Source: a virus
IMG/VR virus record: IMGVR_UViG_3300029267_002354
Span: 17,013 to 81,012 of that record
Length of the DNA stretch: 64,000 bases
Direction: 5' to 3' (one strand)
Positions 50,966 through 59,477 of this stretch are shown here, one piece after another (the first letter of the stretch is position 1; each line of letters opens with the position of its first letter). The translations under genes and the position numbers were made by a program. Under the pieces are notes generated by a model that was given only the letters and a program-made list of their open reading frames with translations, ran no database searches and was not told the DNA's origin.

Positions 50966-53725
50966 ATGGGAAGCTTTCTCGGTGCAGCTTTTGGATTCGG
51001 AGCCCGCGACGTTGGGTTCGAGGCCGCGATCGGATCTGCGGTAAACAGCCTCGACAACATCAACAACCTCTTGGACGAACAGGACAAGAAGGGATCCAGT
51101 GTTGGCAAAATGTGGAAGGGGATGCGCAACCGTGTGAAGGAGTTCAATGTGGCTTCTATCGCGGGAGACATGCGGACCCTGACGGGCGAGACGGGGAACC
51201 TTTCGAACAGCATGGAGTCAATGGCGGCGAGCTACGCCCAGGCGTCGAAGCCGATCATCGCGTCGATGAATCTTACCGCGAAAGAGGCGCAGAAGATGAA
51301 CAGCCAGGTCGTCGGAATGGCGATCGGGTTGAATACCGGTGCAGAGGCTGTGGCGGAGACGTTCAAGGCCATTCACAGTGCTGGGGAGCCTGCCCGTCAG
51401 GCCCTTGAAGCCATGGCGATGACCGAGAAGGAATGGGTCAAGGTCACCCAGACAACCGGTGTGGCCATGGATCAGTTCGTTGGTGTGATGGGGGACATGG
51501 TTGCAAGTTGGGGGGCTTCTGGCGAGCAGGCCGGAGAGATGATCAACAACATCATGGCCATTGGGAAGGCTGCGGATGTTGGAACCGAGGCCATCAAGGG
51601 AATGAAGGGGCAGCTCGACGCGATCGATGAGATCTTCGAGGAGCTTCCTCCGTCAATGGCGCGGACGTCAGATGAGATCCAGAGCCTCATGGAGTCCACG
51701 TACAAGCTCTCGGGCGCGTTCAGGGACATGGGGGACACTGAGGCTGATGCTGTTGCGCGCGCGCAGGACACGGCTAAGATGTTTGCCCAGCAGTCGGTCT
51801 TGATTGAAAAATTGTATGCAATGGGTGGAGAAGGCGCCCTGGACGATTCGCCTCTGTTCAAGTTCCTGACCCAGCTTGGCGTCGGGACAGAGGAGGCTCG
51901 TGATATCATCAACGAGGGATCGCGGGATGTTGTGAAGGGGGTCACGCGGATCAACGAGAAGTTTGCGGAGATGGGTGGCGACACGTCTCCGCAGGTGCAG
52001 TACGCCCTTGCTGAGTTGAACAAGGCGATGGGGCAGTCTTCGGCGGGGCTTGGTTGGTTGGCATCGAACACAGATCAGGGAACGAAGTCTCTCGACCGGA
52101 TGAATAAACTGGTGGTTCAAGGGGAAAGTGCCCTGAAGGACTATGGGAAGCAGGCGTTCAGCACTGGACGAACCTTGCAGGACCAGCTCAACTTCGCACA
52201 GGAGAGATTCGATACGCAGCTTCGGAAGGTCGGGCGCAAGGAGGCCAAGGACTTCGTGAAGCGGCAGTCGAGTGCATATCGTGAGGTTGGCAAGGAGATT
52301 CAGGAGCTGGGTTCGGATGAGACATGGGGGCCGCTGGTCAACTATCTCTCGGTGTTCCGGCAGGCTGGAATGGCCGGGATTGGACAGAAGCTCGCGAAGG
52401 ACATCGGGGGCGAGGAGGCGGCACAAGGGGCTGCGAAGTTTGGTGTCGGGCTCGGTGTGGTGGTTGATACGGCGAAGCAGCTCGGGGACGAGCTGGGTCC
52501 TGCTATGGATATACTTGGAAAGTTCGGTCCTCTCGGAATGGCTGCTGGAGGGATTGCGACCTGGTTTATGATGTCGGACGAGCAGAAGAATCAGATCAAG
52601 AAGGTCCTGAAGCCGCTGATTGACTGGATCGGCAAAAGTCTGAAAGAGCAATTTGACAAGATGGCGGATCCGGATACGGTGAACTCGATTGTTGAGAAGG
52701 CTGGAAGTGTCGTGAAAGGCATCATTGATGTGGCGATCGATTGGGGCTCGATTGGGAAGAAGTTCATGGATTCGATTGATTGGACTAAGCTTGGGAGAAA
52801 TTTTGCGATAGCTCTTGGATCTGCATTTAAGGGTACTACCTTCGGGACGATTACAGGCATCGAGAAGGCTGGTCATGAGGCGGCTGCAGAAGAAGCCCGG
52901 ATGGGAGCAGAAGCCTCAAGTGCCAGGATAATTGAAGGCGCAATAGAGGAGTCAAGGAGGCTTGGCAAGGACATCGAATCCCGTATGAAGTACATCGCTC
53001 AGCAGAGGAAGCAGCTTGCTGATTTGGAGGATCAGTTCTTTGCAGGTGGCATCGGAGAGCGCGAGTTCCAAGAGCAGGAAATGTGGTTTCTGGAGCAGAT
53101 CAAGGATGAGCAGGCTGCCATTCAAGAGTCTGGAAAGCTGATTACAGATAACATCGCCATGGGCATGGAGCATGGCGAGCCTCAGATGAAGGAGATGGTG
53201 GATGCCGTCCTGAGCGAAGCCGTGAAGAAGCAGCTCCCGCAGTCTCCTCCGGAGGAGGGGCCACTCCAAGGGGATTACCTCCCGAACACGGGTGCGAAGA
53301 TCATTCAGATGATCGGTGATGGGATGCTCCAGGAGGCTCCGAATTTCACGATGCTGATGTCCGAGATCCTGGAGGAGTCGGCCATTCAGTCTCTGGAGGC
53401 TTACAATACAAAGGTCGAGGAGTGGTCGAAGAAGAAATCGCTCCTCAGGAGTGTTGCGAGGCAGATGGTCGAGGAGTTTGGTGGGGAGCTTTCGCTTGGG
53501 AAGGTCGACGTCCAGGGCGACACGCTGAGTGCAAAGCAGACGTTTGAGACGGCTCTGAACCTTCCTGGCCTTGCTGGTGTGGTCGCGGCGATTGCTTCTG
53601 ATGGGCACAAGACACGGGTTCTTCTGAAGAAGATCTGGGAGGACACGCATTCGATGGCGACTTCGGAGATGTTCAAGTCGGGTGCGCCGAACACCGGGGC
53701 TGCGAGCCCGGCACTTCCGTCGTAG
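50966..53725 (+). CDS. Tape measure protein
   Basis: 919 residues, almost entirely helical, rich in Ala, Gly, Met and Glu, with a hydrophobic segment near 500-530 (MDILGKFGPLGMAAGGIATW) and long heptad regions (SRRLGKDIESRMKYIAQQRK, KQLADLEDQFFAGG). These are tape-measure features; its length sets the tail length. At about 1.5 A per residue this suggests a tail of roughly 135-140 nm. It follows the frameshifting chaperone as expected. Confidence 0.9.
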   Translation: MGSFLGAAFGFGARDVGFEAAIGSAVNSLDNINNLLDEQDKKGSSVGKMWKGMRNRVKEFNVASIAGDMRTLTGETGNLSNSMESMAASYAQASKPIIASMNLTAKEAQKMNSQVVGMAIGLNTGAEAVAETFKAIHSAGEPARQALEAMAMTEKEWVKVTQTTGVAMDQFVGVMGDMVASWGASGEQAGEMINNIMAIGKAADVGTEAIKGMKGQLDAIDEIFEELPPSMARTSDEIQSLMESTYKLSGAFRDMGDTEADAVARAQDTAKMFAQQSVLIEKLYAMGGEGALDDSPLFKFLTQLGVGTEEARDIINEGSRDVVKGVTRINEKFAEMGGDTSPQVQYALAELNKAMGQSSAGLGWLASNTDQGTKSLDRMNKLVVQGESALKDYGKQAFSTGRTLQDQLNFAQERFDTQLRKVGRKEAKDFVKRQSSAYREVGKEIQELGSDETWGPLVNYLSVFRQAGMAGIGQKLAKDIGGEEAAQGAAKFGVGLGVVVDTAKQLGDELGPAMDILGKFGPLGMAAGGIATWFMMSDEQKNQIKKVLKPLIDWIGKSLKEQFDKMADPDTVNSIVEKAGSVVKGIIDVAIDWGSIGKKFMDSIDWTKLGRNFAIALGSAFKGTTFGTITGIEKAGHEAAAEEARMGAEASSARIIEGAIEESRRLGKDIESRMKYIAQQRKQLADLEDQFFAGGIGEREFQEQEMWFLEQIKDEQAAIQESGKLITDNIAMGMEHGEPQMKEMVDAVLSEAVKKQLPQSPPEEGPLQGDYLPNTGAKIIQMIGDGMLQEAPNFTMLMSEILEESAIQSLEAYNTKVEEWSKKKSLLRSVARQMVEEFGGELSLGKVDVQGDTLSAKQTFETALNLPGLAGVVAAIASDGHKTRVLLKKIWEDTHSMATSEMFKSGAPNTGAASPALPS

Positions 53726-53736
53726 GAGAGTGGGCG

Positions 53737-54120
53737 ATGAGAGCGGTAGATCCAAAACCGAGAGAAAACCTCCTTACTTCGAGGCCGACATCGAAGATGC
53801 AATTCATGCGCGAGTACCTCATTCACGATTCTGAGCGGGATGGGCTTGTGCGTTTTCGGGGACCTCTGATTGAGCCGAACTGGGCTGGGGTCGAAGAGAA
53901 CGAGAGTGAGTATGTGGTCGACGATAGTTGGATCGCGCTCTATCATGTCGCGCGTCAGCAGTACGGGGATCCAAATCTCGACTGGGTCATCGCGATGCGG
54001 AATAGGCTCGATCTTCCAGACACGCAGATCTATAGAGGGATGACCCTGAAGGTTCCAAACCGAGATTGGGTGGAGGATACGCTCCTTCCACAGGGTGTCG
54101 TTCTTAGGAGCATTGCCTGA
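53737..54120 (+). CDS. LysM-like baseplate protein (gp53-like)
   Basis: 127 residues after AGGAGAGTGGGCG. The second half is LysM-like: DDSWIALYHVARQQYGDPNL, DWVIAMRNRLDLPDTQIYRG, MTLKVPNRDW. T4 gp53 and the small tail proteins with a LysM-type end have this layout and join wedge to hub. Its stop overlaps the next ATG (TGATG). Confidence 0.7.
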   Translation: MRAVDPKPRENLLTSRPTSKMQFMREYLIHDSERDGLVRFRGPLIEPNWAGVEENESEYVVDDSWIALYHVARQQYGDPNLDWVIAMRNRLDLPDTQIYRGMTLKVPNRDWVEDTLLPQGVVLRSIA

Positions 54121-55394
54121 TGCTGTATCACTCCCCAGTTGCCCAGGTGATCATCATCGATCCCGATAGCGGACAGGAGTGGAAGTGGACATCTCCCGAT
54201 CTCCCGTACTTGACCGGGTGCACGATCAACTATGAGCGCGGGCGAGTTTCTGTTTTTACGGTCAGTTTGGACATCACGTACGAAGTTGGGATCAAGCTAA
54301 TGAGTCTTCCGAGCCCGTTCAAACAGGGCAATATCGTGAAGGCGCGGATTGGGTACGCGACGGGGGGGTGGACTCCATGGGCCTCTGGATTCCTTCAGCA
54401 AGGCGGAGCTGGTCTCAGCCTCGATGCGAACGGTCTGTCCGGCCAGATCACGATCCAGAACGCTGCGATCAGTGCTCAGTACAAGGCAGACAAGGTTGGG
54501 ATTCGCGAGGCGGATGGTGACTTGGTTCGGATTCTTGAAAACTGTGCCCGGTTCATGGGGCTGGAGTTGAATATCTCGGTGGACGCAGACACGGCGATCC
54601 TGGGAGACAAGAAGCAGTATGCGAATGGTCTTCTTGACCTCAACTCGTTGGATATCGTCAAGAAGATCTGCACGGATTGGAATCTTGAGTGGTGGACGGG
54701 GACCGCTGTAGGGACGGAGGACGGTGGCAGAAAGTTGTTCGTCACTACGCCTGGTGAGCTTTCGAAGAAGGTCGACCAGGATACGGTCGTGAGAACTTAC
54801 ATGGTCCGTGGGGTCATTGACGACGCGAACAATTTGTATCCGTGTCTCTCCTGGAGCCCCGAGGGATCCGAGTTTGCTTCCTGGCTTGTTGGGACCACCC
54901 AGGACCCGGCGGGGCATGGTGTCGATGCGGCGGATATTGATGTTGACACGGGGGAGGTCTACGAGATCTCGGTGGAGCCGTCCCAGCAGGATGTGGCGAC
55001 CGTCGGGTTCCTCTCTGGGGACCCTCCGCGAGATGAGTGGTTTGATGAGCTGACGAACGATGTGGAGAAAGCGGACGGAACACAGGGTGAGTACATGAGC
55101 TTCCCCGTTGATCCGGCTGACAAACCAAAGGCTGAAGCTCAGGTCAAGAACCGGCAGTTGCAGGGGAACCAGGCGCAGAAGGGTGTGATCACGTCGATCG
55201 GGGTCCCGGATGAGCGCGTAGGGAATCATTGCAGGTTGTTGGCGGCCGGGGCGATTTTTGACGATTTGTACATGGTGGACAAGATGACTCACACGTATGC
55301 GCCCGGGAGCTGGGACATGTCTCTGACCGTGCACCGAGAGGGGACGAAGGCGAAGACGGGCGATCAGCAAGAAACACAGCAGGGGCAGATGTAA
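54120..55394 (+). CDS. Baseplate hub protein (gp27 / late-control D-like)
   Basis: 424 residues. Beta-barrel hub features: LPYLTGCTINYERGRVSVFT, NIVKARIGYATGGWTPWASG, ILENCARFMGLELNISVD, SLDIVKKICTDWNLEWW and QGNQAQKGVITSIGVPDERV, LYMVDKMTHTYAPGSWDMSL as in hub proteins that hold the spike. Placed between the LysM protein and the spike. The stop overlaps the next ATG (TAATG). Confidence 0.85.
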   Translation: MLYHSPVAQVIIIDPDSGQEWKWTSPDLPYLTGCTINYERGRVSVFTVSLDITYEVGIKLMSLPSPFKQGNIVKARIGYATGGWTPWASGFLQQGGAGLSLDANGLSGQITIQNAAISAQYKADKVGIREADGDLVRILENCARFMGLELNISVDADTAILGDKKQYANGLLDLNSLDIVKKICTDWNLEWWTGTAVGTEDGGRKLFVTTPGELSKKVDQDTVVRTYMVRGVIDDANNLYPCLSWSPEGSEFASWLVGTTQDPAGHGVDAADIDVDTGEVYEISVEPSQQDVATVGFLSGDPPRDEWFDELTNDVEKADGTQGEYMSFPVDPADKPKAEAQVKNRQLQGNQAQKGVITSIGVPDERVGNHCRLLAAGAIFDDLYMVDKMTHTYAPGSWDMSLTVHREGTKAKTGDQQETQQGQM

Positions 55395-56359
55395 TGGCGT
55401 TCTCCGGGAAATCGATGCTGCAAAGGCTGCAGGACCCGATCGGGTGGCTGAAGAACGCCATTTCGACGATTGGCCTTGAGGGCTTTGCTGGCCGCTACTA
55501 TGGCCTGTACTCTGGACGCGTGATAGACAACTCGGACCCGGAGCAGCGGGGACGTGTTCGGGCGCTGTGCCCTGCCATTCGGCATGTCAAAGAGGAAGAC
55601 GTCAGCGAGGACTTCTGGATGATGCCTTCGATGCCTGGGTTGGGAATCGATCCGGACACTGGACAGATGACTGGCGTCTTTCACCCTCCGGATGAGGGGA
55701 CGAATATCTGGATCTTGTTTCGCCATGGGAACCCGGAGTTTCCAGTCTATATCGGCGGGTGGATCACGAAGAACAAGGAGTCGGATACGTTCGACAGTGA
55801 GGATGCGCTGAAGAAGGGGATTCGGACGAAGACCGGTCACTACATTCGGCTGAACGACGACGCGGAGGATCTGAATCTAACGATCGGCCGAGGGGACGGA
55901 TCCGGTGCCGAGACTCCGATGTTCCTGTCTTTCACGAAGGAGGGTCATACGATCCTGACGAACATTCTGGGTTCCGTATTGTACATGAATGGGGAGAAGC
56001 CAGAGACTAGCTTGATGACGGCGAATTCAGATGGGGACGTGACATCGTTCCTTCTGCTTGGGGATGACAAGCTCACCCTGGCGACGAAGAGTGGAGGTGC
56101 CTACGGGATCGACGGGAAGGATCACACCCTCACTGGGGACAATGTGATCGCGGACTGCTCGAAGGAGTTTGTTGCAAATGCTGGGACGGTGAGGCTGGCG
56201 AAGGGGGCGAGTGAGCCTGCGGTCCGGGGGAACAAGTTCCTGCTGTGGAGTCTCGTGCATCAGCACACGGCGACTATCCCGCTTGGGACGACGGTGGTAG
56301 GCCCGACGCCTCCTCCGACTCTGTACAAGGAACTCTCTGAGAAAGTGCTGATCGGGTAA
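55394..56359 (+). CDS. Baseplate spike protein (gp5/gpV-like, without lysozyme domain)
   Basis: 321 residues. Residues 30-150 form the OB-fold: YYGLYSGRVIDNSDPEQRGR, VRALCPAI, GTNIWILFRHGNPEFPVYIG. A beta-helix-like C-terminal part follows (HYIRLNDDAEDLNLTIGRGD...GKDHTLTGDNVIADCSKEF). Unlike T4 gp5 there is no internal lysozyme. It pierces the outer membrane or cell surface at the tail tip. Overlaps the next gene (TAATG). Confidence 0.88.
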   Translation: MAFSGKSMLQRLQDPIGWLKNAISTIGLEGFAGRYYGLYSGRVIDNSDPEQRGRVRALCPAIRHVKEEDVSEDFWMMPSMPGLGIDPDTGQMTGVFHPPDEGTNIWILFRHGNPEFPVYIGGWITKNKESDTFDSEDALKKGIRTKTGHYIRLNDDAEDLNLTIGRGDGSGAETPMFLSFTKEGHTILTNILGSVLYMNGEKPETSLMTANSDGDVTSFLLLGDDKLTLATKSGGAYGIDGKDHTLTGDNVIADCSKEFVANAGTVRLAKGASEPAVRGNKFLLWSLVHQHTATIPLGTTVVGPTPPPTLYKELSEKVLIG

Positions 56360-56721
56360 TGGCGAGCAAATGCAAAATACCGATACCTCCGACGCTGAAA
56401 CTCGCGCTGCCGATCCCGCAGCCGCCGATCAGTATTCCGAGTCCGCCGAAGCTTCCGGGGGTTCCAGGTGTACCGTCGATTCCTGGTGTCTCCTTGAATG
56501 TGTCAGGATTGAAGTTGGCGCTGCCGATCCCGCAGCCGCCATTTTCGATTCCTGGGCCGCCGAAGCTTCCGGATGTCCCTGGTGCCCCGGATATTCCGGG
56601 GGTGACGCTGAATGTTCCGGGGTTGAAACTTGCGCTGCCGATCCCACAGCCGCCGTTTTCGATCCCGAGGCCGCCAAAATTGCCCGAGACACCGGAGGTT
56701 CCACCGTGTCCTCTGGATTGA
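56359..56721 (+). CDS. Proline-rich triple-repeat protein
   Basis: 120 residues, about a third proline. Three copies of one unit: LKLALPIPQPP-x-SIP-x-PPKLP followed by short P-V-P/I-P-G-V-x-LNV-x-G. It is encoded between spike and gp25-like wedge, so it may thread through or cap the spike or act as an assembly linker. The DNA repeats too (for example CTGCCGATCCCGCAGCCGCC). No family identified. Confidence 0.75.
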   Translation: MASKCKIPIPPTLKLALPIPQPPISIPSPPKLPGVPGVPSIPGVSLNVSGLKLALPIPQPPFSIPGPPKLPDVPGAPDIPGVTLNVPGLKLALPIPQPPFSIPRPPKLPETPEVPPCPLD

Positions 56722-56730
56722 AAATGGAGT

Positions 56731-56746
56731 GCGAACTTGAGTTCGC
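56731..56746. repeat. Inverted repeat GCGAACT-TG-AGTTCGC between genes
   Basis: Perfect 7-bp arms after a stop codon, followed by TTTGATAGGATAG, the ribosome binding site of the gp25-like gene; the same trailer follows the copy at 31834. Confidence 0.88.
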
Positions 56747-56763
56747 TTTGATAGGATAGAGCG

Positions 56764-57198
56764 ATGCCGACTGCATACCAGCCACCTCCAGTTTCGAGCG
56801 CGGACACCGTGAAGACGCTGGCGTTCCCGTTCCAGCGTGGACCATCTGGGTTCCCGGCTCTTGCGGATCCGAAGAGAGTGGCGTTCTACAAGATTTCATC
56901 TCTCCTTCTGACGGCGAAGGGCGAACGCGTGATGAACCCGGACTACGGGGTGGAAATCCACAACTACGTGTTCGACAATCTGACTCCGATCACTGCTGCG
57001 AAGATATCGTCTGCCGTGGTGGCGGCGATCCAGACCTGGATCCCGGAGGTGACAGTTCTCAGGGTGGTTCCGACACTTCAGCAGAACAACGACAAGACGC
57101 AGTCGACGATCATCCTGGAGATTTCTTACAGGGTGGCAAACCAGGCTGCGAACATGCAGGTCCCGATAAACGTCGGGACAATTCAGAGTAATCCGTGA
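56764..57198 (+). CDS. Baseplate wedge protein (gp25-like)
   Basis: 144 residues. The gp25/GPW signature is plain: LLTAKGERVMNPDYGVEIHN, YVFDNLTPITA and IQTWIPEVTVLRVVPT with a beta end. Builds the inner baseplate and the sheath start platform. The next gene, gp6/J-like, begins 12 bases after its stop. Confidence 0.92.
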   Translation: MPTAYQPPPVSSADTVKTLAFPFQRGPSGFPALADPKRVAFYKISSLLLTAKGERVMNPDYGVEIHNYVFDNLTPITAAKISSAVVAAIQTWIPEVTVLRVVPTLQQNNDKTQSTIILEISYRVANQAANMQVPINVGTIQSNP

Positions 57199-57209
57199 GG
57201 AGTTGATAG

Positions 57210-59471
57210 ATGACGGATCCTTACAACCCACTGGTTCAAGACCTGACCCCTCTGAATGAGGTCAAGTACGCTGCGCGGGACTACCCAAGCATCTACGACT
57301 CCCTCTTTCGGAGATTGAAGATCGAATACGAGGACGTCTACAACGACTACTCCACGACGCTTCAGGGAATCATGTTCATCGAGCTGATGGCCTACGCCAT
57401 TCAGCAGCTCCAGTTTTATCTCGACAGGACGGCGAGCGACTGCTTCTTGGATACCGCGCGTACGCGAGCGGCTGTAGCGCGTTTGGTGAAGCAGATTGGG
57501 TACAAGATGGGGGCGGCTTCTTCGTCTTCCACAAACCTGACGCTGACCTTCACGGATGGGACGACCGGCCCGTTTATTCTGCCTGCTCGATGGCAGTTCC
57601 TGGGGCCGAATGGACTGATCTACGAGTCTTATGCTGCGTACTCCCAGCCGGTCGCGCTTTCTCCAGGAGACACGATTGAGATCCCTGTTCGGCAGGGTGA
57701 GACGAGGCTCCTTTCGTACACGTCTGACGGATCGAAGAATCAGCAGTATCGGCTGACCAATATTGCTGACGATCGCTTCCTTGGGGACGGGACCGTGGAT
57801 GTCTGGGTGGACGGACTTCTCTGGGATGAGGTTGAGTTCCTGGAGTTCGAGAAGAGCAACCAGTACGAGGTCGGATACAACGACAGTCCGCCGATCGTTC
57901 AGTTCGGTGACGGCATTGCCGGAAACGTTCCGCCGGAGGGGGCCGAGGTCAAGATTCGGTTCGTCATTGTTGCGGGAGAGCTTGGAAATGTGAAGGCGAA
58001 TTCGATCACGTCCTCCATCGACACGCTCTTCATCGGCGGAGATGAAGTTGCGTTCACGGTGGACAATGCCACTGAGGCGAACGGCGGACAGGATCCAGAG
58101 GATCCGGAGCGCGCAAAGAAGCTGGCTCCGTTCTCGTTTGCTGCGCGTGGTGCTGCTATCACGCAGCCGGACTACGAGGCTCTCTCTGAGAGCTTTTCGG
58201 ATCCGACGTATGGAACTGTTGCAAAGTCGTTTGCCTTCAATCCTCGTGGGGCGTATCAGGACAGCGTATTCAACACGCTGGCCGGGAACATCGACCAGAA
58301 TCTGAGTGACTACCTGAACGGCGGCGGCGTATACACTGGCGCCCTTGCTCTTGAGACTGACCTCAATAGCAAGGCTGCTGATCTTGTCGATCCCCTGAAT
58401 GGGTTCACGGACGATCTGACGGATTTGGAGACAATTCGGTCTGGGCTTGAGACCAACATCGGAACGGCTACGACGGATTGTGAGACCGCACGTTCTGAGG
58501 GAAGAAGTGCAGAATCATCTGCCCAGCTTTCTGCAGACGAGTGCCAGGATGCGATCACGGAGATTTCGGATCTGGAGACCTACATTGGGACCCTCTCCAG
58601 TTTGACACCCACGGAGGTGGCCCAGCTTCTTTCGTACACTGGGACCATCAACGGGCACGTGAATGCTGCATACACGTACTCTTCGAACGCGCGGACGAGT
58701 GCGTCCAGTGCTGCTTCGGCTTCGGGGTCGGCGATCAACAATGCATTGACTCCAGCGAATCTTGTTGTCGCCGATCCGTCTCCGACAGGGGCTCCGGATG
58801 TTACGATTCCGACGATCATCACGGACATGGGATCCGACAAGGATGACATAGACGATGTCGTGAATGGCAGCGGTGGCATCATCGATTTGGCGGCATCGAT
58901 TAGTGGCCAGGCGACACTTCTGAATGACAACGTGAGTGCGATTGGTGGGCTGAACGGAGAGATGCAGGAGCGGGTTGGCGAGTTGTTCAACGCGGATTGC
59001 CTGAGCAACTTCGTCCAGGTTCCGATCTTGAGTTTGGATACGGACGGGAATTATACAGCGCCTTCGGTTGGGTTGATCACTGGCCTGCAGGCGCGCTTGG
59101 ATGAGATCAAGGAAGTGACACAGCACGTGGAGGTGGTGGACGGGAGTTCGCTTTTGGTTCCTGCTGAGATCGCCATGCTCTTGGAGGTGAACAAGGCCGC
59201 GTATGTCGAGTCCGAAGTCGTGTCCGACGCGGTTGCGACCGTCATTGGGCTGCTGAAGAAGCGAGACTTCAATGATCCGCTGTATCTCTCGACGTTGTAC
59301 GAGAATGTGGAAGCCTTGAACGGTGTTGTTCGTGTGAACATTGAGATCACTGGGCCTGCTTCCTCTCTCGACGCGGAGGGTAACCTTGTGCCGACGGAGA
59401 CCAATAGGGTGATCAGCTTCGGCTCCTTGATCATCAGGGACAAGGACGGAAACGTCCTGTATTCGGGGTAA
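57210..59471 (+). CDS. Baseplate wedge protein (gp6 / J-like) with an internal insertion
   Basis: 753 residues after GTGAGGAGTTGATAG. Residues 1-370 have gp6/J-like features: DYPSIYDSLFRRLKIEYEDV, FIELMAYAIQQLQFYLDRTA, SDCFLDTARTRAAVARLVKQ, VQFGDGIAGNVPPEGAEVKI. Residues about 385-560 are an unusual Ala/Ser/Thr/Asp-rich helical insertion (TTDCETARSEGRSAESSAQL). The C-terminal wedge part (EVNKAAYVESEVVSDAVATV, LYLSTLYENVEALNGVVRVN) closes the protein. Confidence 0.88.
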   Translation: MTDPYNPLVQDLTPLNEVKYAARDYPSIYDSLFRRLKIEYEDVYNDYSTTLQGIMFIELMAYAIQQLQFYLDRTASDCFLDTARTRAAVARLVKQIGYKMGAASSSSTNLTLTFTDGTTGPFILPARWQFLGPNGLIYESYAAYSQPVALSPGDTIEIPVRQGETRLLSYTSDGSKNQQYRLTNIADDRFLGDGTVDVWVDGLLWDEVEFLEFEKSNQYEVGYNDSPPIVQFGDGIAGNVPPEGAEVKIRFVIVAGELGNVKANSITSSIDTLFIGGDEVAFTVDNATEANGGQDPEDPERAKKLAPFSFAARGAAITQPDYEALSESFSDPTYGTVAKSFAFNPRGAYQDSVFNTLAGNIDQNLSDYLNGGGVYTGALALETDLNSKAADLVDPLNGFTDDLTDLETIRSGLETNIGTATTDCETARSEGRSAESSAQLSADECQDAITEISDLETYIGTLSSLTPTEVAQLLSYTGTINGHVNAAYTYSSNARTSASSAASASGSAINNALTPANLVVADPSPTGAPDVTIPTIITDMGSDKDDIDDVVNGSGGIIDLAASISGQATLLNDNVSAIGGLNGEMQERVGELFNADCLSNFVQVPILSLDTDGNYTAPSVGLITGLQARLDEIKEVTQHVEVVDGSSLLVPAEIAMLLEVNKAAYVESEVVSDAVATVIGLLKKRDFNDPLYLSTLYENVEALNGVVRVNIEITGPASSLDAEGNLVPTETNRVISFGSLIIRDKDGNVLYSG

Positions 59472-59477
59472 TTCAAA

